Origin: a virus
Strand: one strand, 5' to 3'
IMG/VR virus record: IMGVR_UViG_3300030333_002954
Coordinates: 1-26,120 of that record
Length of the DNA stretch: 26,120 bases
Positions 12,829 through 22,118 of this stretch are shown here, piece by piece. The notes beneath the pieces were generated by a model. The model did not search any database. It saw only the letters and a program-made list of their open reading frames with translations, and had not been told where the DNA came from. Both the position numbers and the translations under genes were made by a program. Each line of letters starts with the position of its first letter. Positions within the stretch are counted from its first letter, which is position 1.

Positions 12829-12831
12829 GTT
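12806..12831 (+). promoter_or_regulatory. Candidate operator direct repeats
   Basis: TTTTTACAAGTA (12806-12817) and TTTTTGCAAGTT (12820-12831) match at 10 of 12 positions with a 14-base offset. They cover the shared -35 and the minus-strand spacer, which suits a repressor that blocks one or both promoters. Confidence 0.5.
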
Positions 12832-12852
12832 ATGCATATTTGTCGCTATATT
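12823..12852 (+). promoter_or_regulatory. Integrase promoter (plus strand)
   Basis: -35 TTGCAA (12823-12828), an 18-base spacer and -10 TATATT (12847-12852) lie 35 bases before the integrase start. The geometry is identical to the minus-strand promoter that uses the same hexamer. Confidence 0.6.
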
Positions 12853-12886
12853 TGAATAGTTATTGAAGGACAAAGGAGACAAAATT

Positions 12887-14014
12887 ATGGCATCAATTAA
12901 CAAACGCACCGAAAAAAATGCTAAAAAACCATATGTGCTTTCATACTTTGACCCGGTCAAAGGTAAGTGGCAAAAAGCTACATTTCAGCATGAAAATGAC
13001 GCAAATGAGGAGCTTCGACGCTGGGAGAACATAGCGCATTATCATAAAACCAATAATCCTATATGGCACGCAATGTACTTTCAAACGGAAGAAACCGTGA
13101 CCATACAGAATGTGTTTGACGCATTTACTGCTAATGTACTGGACAAGAAGACCAATATGGATACTGTGGAAAAATATGAAAACGTCATGAATAGCGTTAA
13201 GCATATTTTTCCATTAGACACACCAGTAGATAATATACGAAGTATGAAAGAAAATGGACTATTAGGATGGGAGATATATAAATCAAAGCGCAATGAGACA
13301 TGCACTCGTAATGGCATCAACAGCTACTTACGCGATCTACGTCACATCTTTAACTGGGCGAGGGTCAATGGCGGTTCTCAAGGTCGCGGCATGGTCAATT
13401 TTGAAGTGGTCACTAAAAACGATAAGTACAATGCATCAGAGGTAAATCAAGTTGTGTTCAAGGTATGGACGGATGAGGAAATACTTACATTATTTAATCA
13501 CGCTGACCTTAGTGAGTTTCAAAAGGATATATTAACGCTATATACTTACACTGGCGCGCGAGCCACAGAGCTACTTGGTTATAATTATAAAAGGCGCGAT
13601 AAGGTACTAGAATGGCAACATGTAGATTTTAATGAGCGTACTATCAGCTTACTACCAAAACGCAAGTATTCGCGCAAATTGGCCAAGCAGCATCCCATTG
13701 TAATGGATATACTTAGAAAGTGGAAAGAACAAGGCAAAGAAAAGCCATTACCATTTGGGTATAAAAAGCTGCGTGGCATTATTGCTGATATCAATGATAT
13801 TACTGGAATCCAGTTTACATGCCATGATCTGCGTAGGCTGAAGGCACAGCTGGCGGAAGAAGAAAACGGCGATATACAGCTTGCTGGGTACGCTATTGGC
13901 GATACTACTAGGTCAGTTGTAAATAAGTACTATGCACCAGTATCGCATGCAACGATGGATAAGCTAAATGACAGTATTGATAACGCGTTCAATCGTAAAA
14001 TGGGGGTGGCGTAA
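12887..14014 (+). CDS. int: Tyrosine-recombinase integrase
   Basis: This 375-residue enzyme would integrate the phage into the host chromosome. Catalytic residues are visible: R225 in YTGARATEL, H313 and R316 in CHDLRRLK, and Y348 or Y349 in NKYYAP. The usual second box (LGH) is replaced by LAGYAIGD, so the second His is absent. The N-terminal part has an arm-binding-like region (residues about 1-45) and a core-binding helical domain (about 75-165). The start at 12887 has AAAGGAG upstream; an earlier in-frame ATG at 12863 has no such support. No attachment site could be recognised. Confidence 0.93.
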   Translation: MASINKRTEKNAKKPYVLSYFDPVKGKWQKATFQHENDANEELRRWENIAHYHKTNNPIWHAMYFQTEETVTIQNVFDAFTANVLDKKTNMDTVEKYENVMNSVKHIFPLDTPVDNIRSMKENGLLGWEIYKSKRNETCTRNGINSYLRDLRHIFNWARVNGGSQGRGMVNFEVVTKNDKYNASEVNQVVFKVWTDEEILTLFNHADLSEFQKDILTLYTYTGARATELLGYNYKRRDKVLEWQHVDFNERTISLLPKRKYSRKLAKQHPIVMDILRKWKEQGKEKPLPFGYKKLRGIIADINDITGIQFTCHDLRRLKAQLAEEENGDIQLAGYAIGDTTRSVVNKYYAPVSHATMDKLNDSIDNAFNRKMGVA

Positions 14015-14232
14015 TGAGTTCATTTCATGTTACTGGACGTTGTTTAGAGCCAATTACATTGACTGGTAGAGTCTTTTTAGATAGAGTAAAATTGCCAAGT
14101 GGTAAAGTAGTTAATCTTTATAGAGCAAAACAAAAATACTCAATGAACGAATGGCATTTCTACTACTATAGAGGTCGTAGATATTTGGTAACAGTGGAAG
14201 ATTATTCTAATAGCACTGTCGTTAATTATTAA
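14014..14232 (+). CDS. Small basic hypothetical protein after integrase
   Basis: This 72-residue protein has a start that overlaps the integrase stop (TAATG). It is rich in Tyr, Arg and Val with alternating hydrophobic residues (FLDRVKLPSGKVVNLYRAKQ and RGRRYLVTVEDY), suggesting a small all-beta fold. No family is recognised. It is likely translated from the integrase message, so it may be made during lysogeny. Confidence 0.6.
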   Translation: MSSFHVTGRCLEPITLTGRVFLDRVKLPSGKVVNLYRAKQKYSMNEWHFYYYRGRRYLVTVEDYSNSTVVNY

Positions 14233-14255
14233 ACGCAATACAAAGGATAAATGCA

Positions 14256-14648
14256 ATGAAAGTAAACGTAACTATAGAACTCAATGTTCAAGATATAATG
14301 GACTTACTCTGTATAGGTTTTGAAGGCGGTGTAAACTACTGGTGTGAGTCTATTCAAGGTATAGGTGGCGACACTTCTAAGCTGCCAGAAAGGCGATATG
14401 AAGTGCAACATGAATACGAATGGCTGGCAATTGGTGGACGTTTAGAAATTGGCGCAGATGGTGAAATACATACGCTTACGCCAGAAATGCTCGAAAAAGG
14501 TTTACAGCTATGGATAGATAAAAATTCAGTTGAGGTGTATTACGATCAACGGCGCAAAAAAAGTGTCGTAGAGCTTGGAAATATTGATGCTGGCGATGCT
14601 GATAATATTATTCAGTATTCGCTATTTGGAAAGCTTGTATATTGTTAG
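14256..14648 (+). CDS. Conserved phage hypothetical protein
   Basis: This 130-residue protein contains LCIGFEGGVNYWCESI near the start and DADNIIQYSLFGKLVYC at the end. I recall this pair from a widespread phage protein family without known function. CAAAGGATAAATGCA before the ATG gives a good ribosome site. It is the last plus-strand gene before the convergent late operon. The sequence between the blocks is acidic and strand-rich. Confidence 0.7.
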   Translation: MKVNVTIELNVQDIMDLLCIGFEGGVNYWCESIQGIGGDTSKLPERRYEVQHEYEWLAIGGRLEIGADGEIHTLTPEMLEKGLQLWIDKNSVEVYYDQRRKKSVVELGNIDAGDADNIIQYSLFGKLVYC

Positions 14649-14663
14649 TAATTAATTACGCCC

Positions 14664-14691
14664 GCGCATTTACAACTCTTCTTCAATGCGC
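14664..14691. terminator. Weak hairpin at convergent gene ends
   Basis: GCGCATT (14664-14670) pairs with AATGCGC (14685-14691) around a 14-base loop. It covers the last codons of the minus-strand tail gene, 15 bases past the plus-strand stop. There is no T-tract, so this is at best a factor-dependent or partial terminator. Confidence 0.35.
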
Positions 14692-15722
14692 AATTTAAAA
14701 TTAAATCGATTACTGGCCACTTGTTGCATTTTTAAAGCTGATTGACCGAACCGCGCAAAAATATGACTACTTTCCGCATTGCTTCCAGTATGCGTGTTAT
14801 CAATTGAAAATATAAATGGCAAGTGATTTCCATTGGTCATATTCCACACATCGTTCACAAATGAATCTCCACTTGGGTCATATGTGTTATACTGTGTAGG
14901 CATGACCTCATCATGCGCAACATGACTCATGGTCATGTCATATATCATACGACCGCCAAATACTTGTTGCTGATTTGAAGTCGTCACAAATGGAGATTTG
15001 GACGTACCAGATGTTTGACGGCCGTGATGTGTCATGGTAGAAAAGCGTTGCCCGCCTAAACTTTCTTGCACATTGACCCCATCAAAATCTATAGTCCTAG
15101 TAAGATTGACATCTACAGGAGCAGCGTCATAGTATTCACCTACGAGTATGGACCCTACAGTAAGGTCAGTGCTGCTAAAATTACCACTGTCACTACCTTC
15201 AAATTGGATACCCCAGTGACGTAGATCAGATTCTGCGCATGTCACGATAGTACTACCATCCGCAGCTGGTGTAAATATATTGGATGAGCCATCAGCGCCA
15301 CCAGCGTTCACTACCTCAGTGCAGTTAATTGCAGTTGCACCAATTAGGTTTGCCCCTTGAATATGTGACTTGGTATCACTTGCTGAAATACGAATTTTTC
15401 CAGTTGCAGTGGCTAGATTGTGATTTAATATGGCAATAAAAGAATGCTTAGATGATGACTCACCCATCATGTCAAGACTAATAACTACATTGTCATCTTT
15501 GGCTGCTGAAGATGCCGATGTATCAAACGTCACTAAGTTATGTGGACGCATATCAAAGAGGTCTTCTTCGCTGCCGCCACCACTTTTAATACCAACTAAA
15601 TTGTCTCCTGTACTTGTTGCCTGTACATCATAAAAACCGTTCACAGATACGCCACGCGATAAACGATAACTTATTTGGTCACAGTAAAATCTTACTCTTG
15701 CTATGGGTAAATTATTTGCCAT
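14670..15722 (-). CDS. Distal tail protein
   Basis: This 350-residue protein is the last gene of the tail block. The sequence is rich in Ser, Gly, Asn and Thr with alternating hydrophobics, typical of beta-rich virion proteins. No coiled coil or transmembrane segment is seen. A conserved-looking block LGGQRFSTMTHHGRQTSG lies around residue 225. Its start overlaps the hub gene stop by one base. By order it should be a tail-tip or receptor-contact component. It is not repetitive enough for a long fibre. Confidence 0.65.
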   Translation of the reverse strand: MANNLPIARVRFYCDQISYRLSRGVSVNGFYDVQATSTGDNLVGIKSGGGSEEDLFDMRPHNLVTFDTSASSAAKDDNVVISLDMMGESSSKHSFIAILNHNLATATGKIRISASDTKSHIQGANLIGATAINCTEVVNAGGADGSSNIFTPAADGSTIVTCAESDLRHWGIQFEGSDSGNFSSTDLTVGSILVGEYYDAAPVDVNLTRTIDFDGVNVQESLGGQRFSTMTHHGRQTSGTSKSPFVTTSNQQQVFGGRMIYDMTMSHVAHDEVMPTQYNTYDPSGDSFVNDVWNMTNGNHLPFIFSIDNTHTGSNAESSHIFARFGQSALKMQQVASNRFNFKLRIEEEL

Positions 15723-18217
15723 TATCCTACCTCTCTTGCTGTTATGTCAATTGAGCCTACTTTTCTTGTAAGATCAGTGATCATGAAATATTTACTTGTC
15801 CATGCATCTGCACCCGCATTGTAAGGCATGTCGGAAAACAAAATAATATCTCCAGTTTCCAACTTGTAAGCAATGCTGGGATTTGTGATCGAGCATGATA
15901 CGACATCTTTTATATCGCCGTGTAAGTGGTCTAAAAAACTATAGAAATCTGTATTGTGATCTGCAGCTGGCGTAGTGGATATGGTTCCTACATTCATATC
16001 TAAATTTATCTCTACAATATTTTCTTTATCGCTAAACGCAAATTTTTCTCTATTAGTAGCATTTGTGCCAGTGGTGCTGGTAACATACTCACCAGATCTA
16101 GCCGGATGTAATTCATTGTTTACCACCGCTTTTGTAATAACATCTTCCATGCTGGTTTGTGACAAACTAAATGAACCTTTAGTAATGTCAGTTTTAGTAA
16201 TAGTTGCCGCTACATCTCCAGCTTGATATGCGCTATTGCTACCATTACCCGCACCCGGCATGATATATGCCATCGAGCCATCTGGTCTATGTTTAAATAT
16301 GAAATTAAATTCATATGCTAACTGGTCTAGTTTGCTTTTAAGATTGACCGGGTCAAGCTGCCAGTATCTAACCTTGTAATTATCTACATGACGTTTATCA
16401 TGAAGTCCGCCACCAGTTTCTGAGCTATCGTGAAAACTGGTTGCCCAACCATCTGGGTCTGCTGGATTAATACCGGCAAATCGGACCATTAGATCTCGAT
16501 GAGCTTCATGGCCATGTTGAACCGATGCATCACTTCCACTGTATGTTTCTTTTAATCCATTTGTTCCGCTATACATCACTTTTATCTTTTCTATGTCCGC
16601 GTAAGTGGTCTTTGATTTATTAGTATCACTAAAATCAGATTCGACATCTACATACATAATAAAATCATTACACGTTATTGTTGATGCAATTTGAGCCGAT
16701 GTATTCCATTCTGCTTGTAATCTTATTGGTGGTAATTGGCTATTATTACCAGTGTATACACTTAGCGCATCAACATCTTGATAATCACTAGCATAAATGC
16801 TACTTGCAGCGCTTAGTCCAGACCCCAATGATACATTCACGCTTGCTGTACTGTTATTGTTTGTGTCATAATAACTTCCATATGAATATGATCCAGCTTG
16901 ATTTTTATATCCAACTCGAAAGTCTACATAAGCATTGCCACCATTGTTGACCCATTGTACATTGCCTTTTGCGATAAATTCCAACGCATTGTACTTACCT
17001 CGTATTTGCGGAAAATTAAAATGTATATTGTTTTCCTGTGCGCCACCACCACTACTAATGGTCGCTGTTGCACTAGCGCCAGTTCCATTATATGAATGAC
17101 CAAGTAAATTATTCATATTATTCCAATTGCTTGCAGCAGTTGTGTCAGATATACTAATAGGAGCAGCGCCAAATCTTCTTCTTAGCGATACATTGACTAT
17201 ACCAATATTTGCATTTGAATCATATCCGGAATTTTTATTTTCAGTTGCCGATTGATACGAGTCGCTGTGAAACTGCGCAAATGAATCCATGGACTCTTCA
17301 TAAATATGAGGTCTGATATCTGTATATTCCTTAGATGGCATGACCAATAATATCTCTGGGTCAGCTAAACGCAATACAGGCACAGGATGTACATGCTTTG
17401 TAGCTTCTCTTACTTTATGTTGGTCGCTGTTTGCTGCATATGCGCCATACGCCACAGGAATATAAACATTTCCATTTGCAGTTTTGTCTTGCGGAAAATT
17501 CACTCGATGCCATGGCTCTGGACTTTCTAATTCTATTTCTATTGTATCACCATCGTTGACCATTGATATACTAGCAATACGACCCGCAAAAACAGTACTT
17601 CCATTACTTAAAGTATCTTCACCAAAAAGCATACTTAATATTCTTGCTGGTCTATTCAAATAAGTTCTTGTTCCATTGATCAGCTCTTTACTAATTGCTG
17701 CGCCATTATATTGAAAGTTTGGTATTTGTATTGTCACGTTAGCTATGCCACTGGTCATTTTATTTAGATCAATGCTAGTACGAATGCTGGGAGAGTTTAA
17801 AACACATCCAGTGTAATGTGTGCCGCCAACGATCGTGTTGCTAGTTGCTAGATTAATATTGGTGACCGTAAATATCTTGCTGTCATCAGCATGAACTCTT
17901 TGTATCGTTGACCCTGTTTCTCTAGATACGCTAATGATACTTCCGCTTACATGCTGCTGCGCTGTGATGGTCATTAATTCGTCATTGATCCTAATGATCG
18001 TATCGTTTGGAAGGTCTGCTTCTATCGCATCACTTTTATCGGAGTCGCTACCGCCCACTCTTGGATTGATCGAGATATCGCTAGTTTCGTCAATTGCAAC
18101 TTCTTCATCGAGTGTATAGCCGCTATCTACATCGCCATATAGATCAATAATCCAGTTTTCTGCAATGTTTGTGGCCTTTATTGCGTTGGAATATGCGGCT
18201 GGTAAAGTTAATGGCAT
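15722..18217 (-). CDS. Tail hub / tip protein
   Basis: This 831-residue protein is encoded directly after the tape measure, the position of the tail-tip hub in siphophages. The first 250 residues and the last 250 (ending in a segment YFMITDLTRKVGSIDITARE) look like baseplate-hub domains. A central Asn/Ser/Gly-rich part (about residues 330-560) looks like an inserted beta-sandwich, possibly carbohydrate-binding, around NALEFIAKGNVQWVNNGG. It would plug the tail and contact the host surface. The assignment rests on position and size; the start shares one base with the tape-measure stop. Confidence 0.7.
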   Translation of the reverse strand: MPLTLPAAYSNAIKATNIAENWIIDLYGDVDSGYTLDEEVAIDETSDISINPRVGGSDSDKSDAIEADLPNDTIIRINDELMTITAQQHVSGSIISVSRETGSTIQRVHADDSKIFTVTNINLATSNTIVGGTHYTGCVLNSPSIRTSIDLNKMTSGIANVTIQIPNFQYNGAAISKELINGTRTYLNRPARILSMLFGEDTLSNGSTVFAGRIASISMVNDGDTIEIELESPEPWHRVNFPQDKTANGNVYIPVAYGAYAANSDQHKVREATKHVHPVPVLRLADPEILLVMPSKEYTDIRPHIYEESMDSFAQFHSDSYQSATENKNSGYDSNANIGIVNVSLRRRFGAAPISISDTTAASNWNNMNNLLGHSYNGTGASATATISSGGGAQENNIHFNFPQIRGKYNALEFIAKGNVQWVNNGGNAYVDFRVGYKNQAGSYSYGSYYDTNNNSTASVNVSLGSGLSAASSIYASDYQDVDALSVYTGNNSQLPPIRLQAEWNTSAQIASTITCNDFIMYVDVESDFSDTNKSKTTYADIEKIKVMYSGTNGLKETYSGSDASVQHGHEAHRDLMVRFAGINPADPDGWATSFHDSSETGGGLHDKRHVDNYKVRYWQLDPVNLKSKLDQLAYEFNFIFKHRPDGSMAYIMPGAGNGSNSAYQAGDVAATITKTDITKGSFSLSQTSMEDVITKAVVNNELHPARSGEYVTSTTGTNATNREKFAFSDKENIVEINLDMNVGTISTTPAADHNTDFYSFLDHLHGDIKDVVSCSITNPSIAYKLETGDIILFSDMPYNAGADAWTSKYFMITDLTRKVGSIDITAREVG

Positions 18218-20451
18218 TACGCTCTATTTATTGATTTCTGTATTTCTGGTAGCATTACATCTCTTACAAATGATTTATTACCAACCATATTTCCTTGTAT
18301 GTTTACTGTCACTCCACCATTACTTTGGCCAGAGTTCATCGCTGCTAGGTTTTCTACGCCAATATTCTGTACCGCACTGCGCTGCATGATAAACTCACCA
18401 GCCTGTGCCATGATCGGTACATTGTCTTGTCCTTGAACCATTCCGCCAGTAGCAAATCTTTGTATACCGCTATTTTTAATTAATCCACCAGTATGGCCAA
18501 CAAACATAGATGAAGCCTGTAAAAATGCACCACCCACTTGACCACCGGGAACCATCATTAACAATGCACCAGCTGTTTGCAGAGCAAGTGAGAATTGCTG
18601 GTCAAATGTCATAGACTCATCACTAGCTTGTTTTAAAGCAGATGCAATGCTCAAAATACCGCTTGCCACTAAACGCAGTTCTTGTTGTTGCTTTTGGTAT
18701 GCTTTATTTGAATCTATTATTGATTGTGCATTGTTTTTTTCTTCTTGCGTAGCATCATTAGTTGCTTGCGCCAGTGCAAGTTTTTGATTGGTAACATTAA
18801 TAATTGCTTCTGCTAATGCTTTATGTGTTTCATTTGATATGTCTAATTGAAAATTCTCCAATGACAATTCTTCTGTAAAGTTTGTTACTTGGCCTATCAC
18901 ATCTTTATACGGCAACTGCATTGCGGATGCTAATTCTCTCGCACCTTGCTCAACAATGTCCATTTTTTCTAATGTCAATTCATGCGCGCCATCTAACTCA
19001 GCCTGTATTCTAATTGCTTCTTGGTTGATCTGAGCAGTACTTGATGCCATTTCTACCATGCGCTTTTCAGATTCTTTATCTGCTTTTGCTTTTTCTTTTG
19101 CAATTCGCGCCGCTTCTTTATCCGCTTCATTTTTTGCATTCAATGCGTCAATTTGCTCTAATAAACTCACTTCTAATTCAGTTAATTGACGATCCTGTAA
19201 GTAATAAGCGCGCGCAGCTGCTTTACCAAGTTCTGTGTCTTCTTTCATTACTGCTAAACGTGCCTGTAAGCCACTTTCACTATCTCTTAGTGATTGAATA
19301 TGCTTTTGAATTGCTTCTAATTGATCTTCCAGTGCTTTAGTTGTTTCTTCAGTGCTGCCAGTAAGTGTAACATTACTATCTGCCAGTTCTACCACTAGAT
19401 CGCCCAAGTTTTGTACTCCGTACTGCGCCGCAACAGTTCCTTCGGCAAATTCCTCTATTTTTTCCATTGCCAGATCAATTGCCATGACAAAGCCTGTACC
19501 AAGTAATATAAAAATATTTTTACTCATTGCACCAGTTAACGCAATAGTCTGAGCTGTAGCAATAGCCGCTTTACCAGCGTATGTGACTACTGCTGCCGAT
19601 AGTCCGTACAGTATAAATGCTGCTCTATTGCCCTCAATTGCTACACTGGTCAATGTTAATGCAAATTCTGCAAATGGCATTAACATTTTACCCATTGTCT
19701 CAGTCATTTCTGTTAATTGACCTTGAACACCTCTTAATCGATTTGCGAACTCATCCTGTGTGCGCACAAGGTCGCCTTGCGCATCGGTAGTATTGTTATA
19801 AATAATACTCATCCTACTGAGTACTTTGGCGGTTTGGTCTAGTTCTGTACCAGTTTCAGCAAGACCAAGGCGATACGCTTCTTGCTTTATGGTAGCTTCA
19901 GTTAGACTAATACCAAGACTTCTAACTGCTTCATGATTACCAATGATCGCACTGGTAAATCGTTGCGCTACATCACCAGTAGCTACGTTATTGAATGATC
20001 CTACATCCATTGATAATTGGGCAATGGATTGTGATAATCTAGCAGCGTGTTCTCTACTAAACCCAAGCGGCACAAATGTGTCTTGTAAGCTTGCTAATAA
20101 ACCAATCATTTCAGACTTGGCAATTCCAAAGCTATCGGTAATGCTCTGTGCAAATTCTTCCGTTGCCGGTGCAAAATCTCCAAACACGACATTAAACTTA
20201 CTTGCCTGTTCTCTTGCGTCCGATGCAGCTTTTACAAATCGACCTAATGCTGTGATCGTGCCGCCAATAGCAAACGCATATAGCAGCATGTTATTACGAA
20301 GTTGACTTACCTCTTTTCTAAATGTTGCGCCAGCATTAGATGCGTTATTGCTATCTCTTGCAAATTTTCTGGTCTGCTCACTTACGCGCTTTATCTCTGT
20401 TTCAGCTTTGCCAAAGCCTTTTGTTCTTATCTCTATTATGAATTTAGACAT
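18217..20451 (-). CDS. Tape measure protein
   Basis: This 744-residue protein sets tail length and is threaded inside the tail tube. It shows the expected mix: an N-terminal helical segment with TEIKRVSEQTRKFARDS, hydrophobic helices (LLYAFAIGGTITALGRFV, and a cluster around residues 280-330), a long coiled coil of Ala/Lys/Glu (about 380-500), and a Gly/Ala-rich C-terminus. I start at the ATG of MSKFIIEIRT, which overlaps the T-frame stop by eight bases; an earlier start at 20481 is possible. At about 0.15 nm per residue the tail would be roughly 110 nm long. Confidence 0.9.
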   Translation of the reverse strand: MSKFIIEIRTKGFGKAETEIKRVSEQTRKFARDSNNASNAGATFRKEVSQLRNNMLLYAFAIGGTITALGRFVKAASDAREQASKFNVVFGDFAPATEEFAQSITDSFGIAKSEMIGLLASLQDTFVPLGFSREHAARLSQSIAQLSMDVGSFNNVATGDVAQRFTSAIIGNHEAVRSLGISLTEATIKQEAYRLGLAETGTELDQTAKVLSRMSIIYNNTTDAQGDLVRTQDEFANRLRGVQGQLTEMTETMGKMLMPFAEFALTLTSVAIEGNRAAFILYGLSAAVVTYAGKAAIATAQTIALTGAMSKNIFILLGTGFVMAIDLAMEKIEEFAEGTVAAQYGVQNLGDLVVELADSNVTLTGSTEETTKALEDQLEAIQKHIQSLRDSESGLQARLAVMKEDTELGKAAARAYYLQDRQLTELEVSLLEQIDALNAKNEADKEAARIAKEKAKADKESEKRMVEMASSTAQINQEAIRIQAELDGAHELTLEKMDIVEQGARELASAMQLPYKDVIGQVTNFTEELSLENFQLDISNETHKALAEAIINVTNQKLALAQATNDATQEEKNNAQSIIDSNKAYQKQQQELRLVASGILSIASALKQASDESMTFDQQFSLALQTAGALLMMVPGGQVGGAFLQASSMFVGHTGGLIKNSGIQRFATGGMVQGQDNVPIMAQAGEFIMQRSAVQNIGVENLAAMNSGQSNGGVTVNIQGNMVGNKSFVRDVMLPEIQKSINRA

Positions 20452-20827
20452 CTGATTTTGTAGCCTTATTATACTCGTCATCTATAGCAGAAAAGATGAC
20501 TAAACGATGATATGACGCATCATCTATATTGCTGGCAAGCGGAATATTAAAGCGTTTCATGGCCATGTATTCTTCTAAGGTCATAATGACCTCATCGGTT
20601 AAGAAATACGATGGATTTGCGCAATGTATGAGGTTAAAGTAACATTGCTGGCCGGGAGAGAACTTCTTTTGCTTATCCTCTGCAAGAATGCGTTCTATCT
20701 CGTTCCAAAGCTCCTCTTCATCGTATGTGACCATCTTGCCCAAAGTTGGACTGGATGCTACATACGGAAATTGGAGATCGTTTGGCTTAAAAGACTTATA
20801 ACTACACCACAAACCAATGCGGTGCAT
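20444..20827 (-). CDS. Tail assembly chaperone, T part (read by -1 frameshift)
   Basis: This 127-residue frame lies between the G chaperone and the tape measure. Its ATG overlaps the G stop by one base, but it is also in the -1 frame directly after an A AAA AAG slippery site. The frame can therefore be fused to G to give about 218 residues. In lambda-like phages the GT fusion recruits tail-tube protein onto the tape measure. Features are acidic helices (EELWNEIERILAEDKQKK) and an aromatic FNLIHCANPSYFL. Independent translation from the ATG cannot be excluded. Confidence 0.8.
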   Translation of the reverse strand: MHRIGLWCSYKSFKPNDLQFPYVASSPTLGKMVTYDEEELWNEIERILAEDKQKKFSPGQQCYFNLIHCANPSYFLTDEVIMTLEEYMAMKRFNIPLASNIDDASYHRLVIFSAIDDEYNKATKSDV

Positions 20828-21099
20828 TAACTCTTTTTTTTAGATACGCCAGCCTTGTATTTATTATATGCAGCAATTAGCACTTCATCGATTTGATTGT
20901 CATCCATATCAGCGAATATTTCTTGTGGTTTCTTAAAAGAAAAATTCATGACCCATTCTAGCATATCGTAGAATTTATCAGAATTCATTTCGCCTGTTTT
21001 AATATCGATGGCAGCAATTTCCATGCGATGAAGTTTGCGCCTATCTGCAAAGGTGAGGTCACGGATCTCAAATGAGCCGTGATCGGTTTTTAGTGTCAT
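20827..21099 (-). CDS. Tail assembly chaperone, G part
   Basis: This 90-residue protein follows the tail-tube gene, the position of gpG in siphophages. It is mostly helical: IRDLTFADRRKLHRMEIAAI, FYDMLEWVMNFS and QIDEVLIAAYNKYK. It ends in SKKKS, where the run of eight A forms the slippery sequence. A -1 shift there would extend it into the T frame. It acts as a chaperone during tail assembly and is not expected in the virion. Confidence 0.85.
   Translation of the reverse strand: MTLKTDHGSFEIRDLTFADRRKLHRMEIAAIDIKTGEMNSDKFYDMLEWVMNFSFKKPQEIFADMDDNQIDEVLIAAYNKYKAGVSKKKS
20833..20839 (-). promoter_or_regulatory. Programmed -1 frameshift site A AAA AAG
   Basis: On the minus strand the G frame reads TCT AAA AAA AAG AGT TAA. 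The heptamer A AAA AAG (20839-20833) is in the proper zero-frame phase, six bases before the stop. After a -1 shift, reading continues GAG TTA ATG CAC into the T frame. The eight-A run could also permit polymerase slippage. Confidence 0.85.
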
Positions 21100-22116
21100 T
21101 TATGTATTGCGCATTGTTAATGTACCGAATAAGAGCTTTTGTTCTATATCATACATCATTGCAGCTTGTTCATTCAAGCTCACTCCGGTAATTATGGCCT
21201 TGTCGCAATGGAATGCCCAATTGGTATCACTTGTCTTGGCAGACGCTTGACCGCTGTGATTGCCTAGATTATTGACCAGTCCTGTTTGGGCGGTATCATT
21301 TGAAAAGTTTGCAAGTACACCTCTAGTGTCATAATCTAATTTTACTGTAGATGACATGGTTACTACAGGTCCTTCTGGTACACTGCGAGATATGGTATAT
21401 GGTCTATTATTTACTGGGTCATAACCGATATAATCCACTGGATTTTCTATTGTAATAGCAAAGCTTTGCATCACTGGACTTGCTACACCGGCAATGGTTC
21501 TATAAGTAAGGTCATGTATGGTCTGCAATCCGTTAATAGTTGGCGCAGTAGTAGTTCCAGCTGCATGTGAAAAAGTTGGTTTATATCCAGTTTTCATGGT
21601 CAAAGAGTATTTTAAACGACCACCATCTGTGCCAGCATCACCCGAAATGGTCAAAGATATTGGGCAACAGCTTGTAAGCTCAACACAGTTATCAGCAGAA
21701 CTAGAATTATCTGTTACTTGCGGCGATAATAATTTGACCGTGTATGTTCTAGTTGCGGCCGCAGTAGTCAGACCGTGATATAGATTTGGTGCGGTATATG
21801 AGTCTGCTACGGTAATTACGTCACTACTAGCAGCGGTATGAAAAATACCTTCCAACACACCAAGAACAGTATCGTTCAGAAGACCGGTCATAGTGATCTC
21901 AGATGGCGTATTTTTACTACTAGAATATATCTCTGCAAAATCCGCAACGAACTTGCCAGACTTTGCTGATAGATCTTGATCTGGAGCAAATGATGGCAGA
22001 CTTACACTATCTGTAAAAAGCTGTGCGGTATTATCTACCGGTGTACCAACTGTTGATTCTGCAACAAGTCCTACACCGAAATCATTGGGTTGATGAGCTA
22101 CTACGTTATTAGCCAT
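21100..22116 (-). CDS. Major tail (tube) protein
   Basis: This 338-residue protein is located just before the G/GT chaperones, where the tail-tube gene sits. The composition (Ser, Thr, Gly, Asn, alternating strands) and an N-terminal VGLVAESTVGTPV lead fit tube proteins. GFYDMLEW-type helices are absent, so it is not another chaperone. At this length it probably carries an added domain beyond the roughly 150-250 residues of the simplest tube proteins. AAGG precedes the ATG by 9-10 bases. Confidence 0.82.
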   Translation of the reverse strand: MANNVVAHQPNDFGVGLVAESTVGTPVDNTAQLFTDSVSLPSFAPDQDLSAKSGKFVADFAEIYSSSKNTPSEITMTGLLNDTVLGVLEGIFHTAASSDVITVADSYTAPNLYHGLTTAAATRTYTVKLLSPQVTDNSSSADNCVELTSCCPISLTISGDAGTDGGRLKYSLTMKTGYKPTFSHAAGTTTAPTINGLQTIHDLTYRTIAGVASPVMQSFAITIENPVDYIGYDPVNNRPYTISRSVPEGPVVTMSSTVKLDYDTRGVLANFSNDTAQTGLVNNLGNHSGQASAKTSDTNWAFHCDKAIITGVSLNEQAAMMYDIEQKLLFGTLTMRNT

Positions 22117-22118
22117 AA

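Noticed and set aside
12721-12960. Minus-strand frame across the divergent promoter region
   Set aside because: It spans both promoters and the integrase start and has no motif; a shadow.
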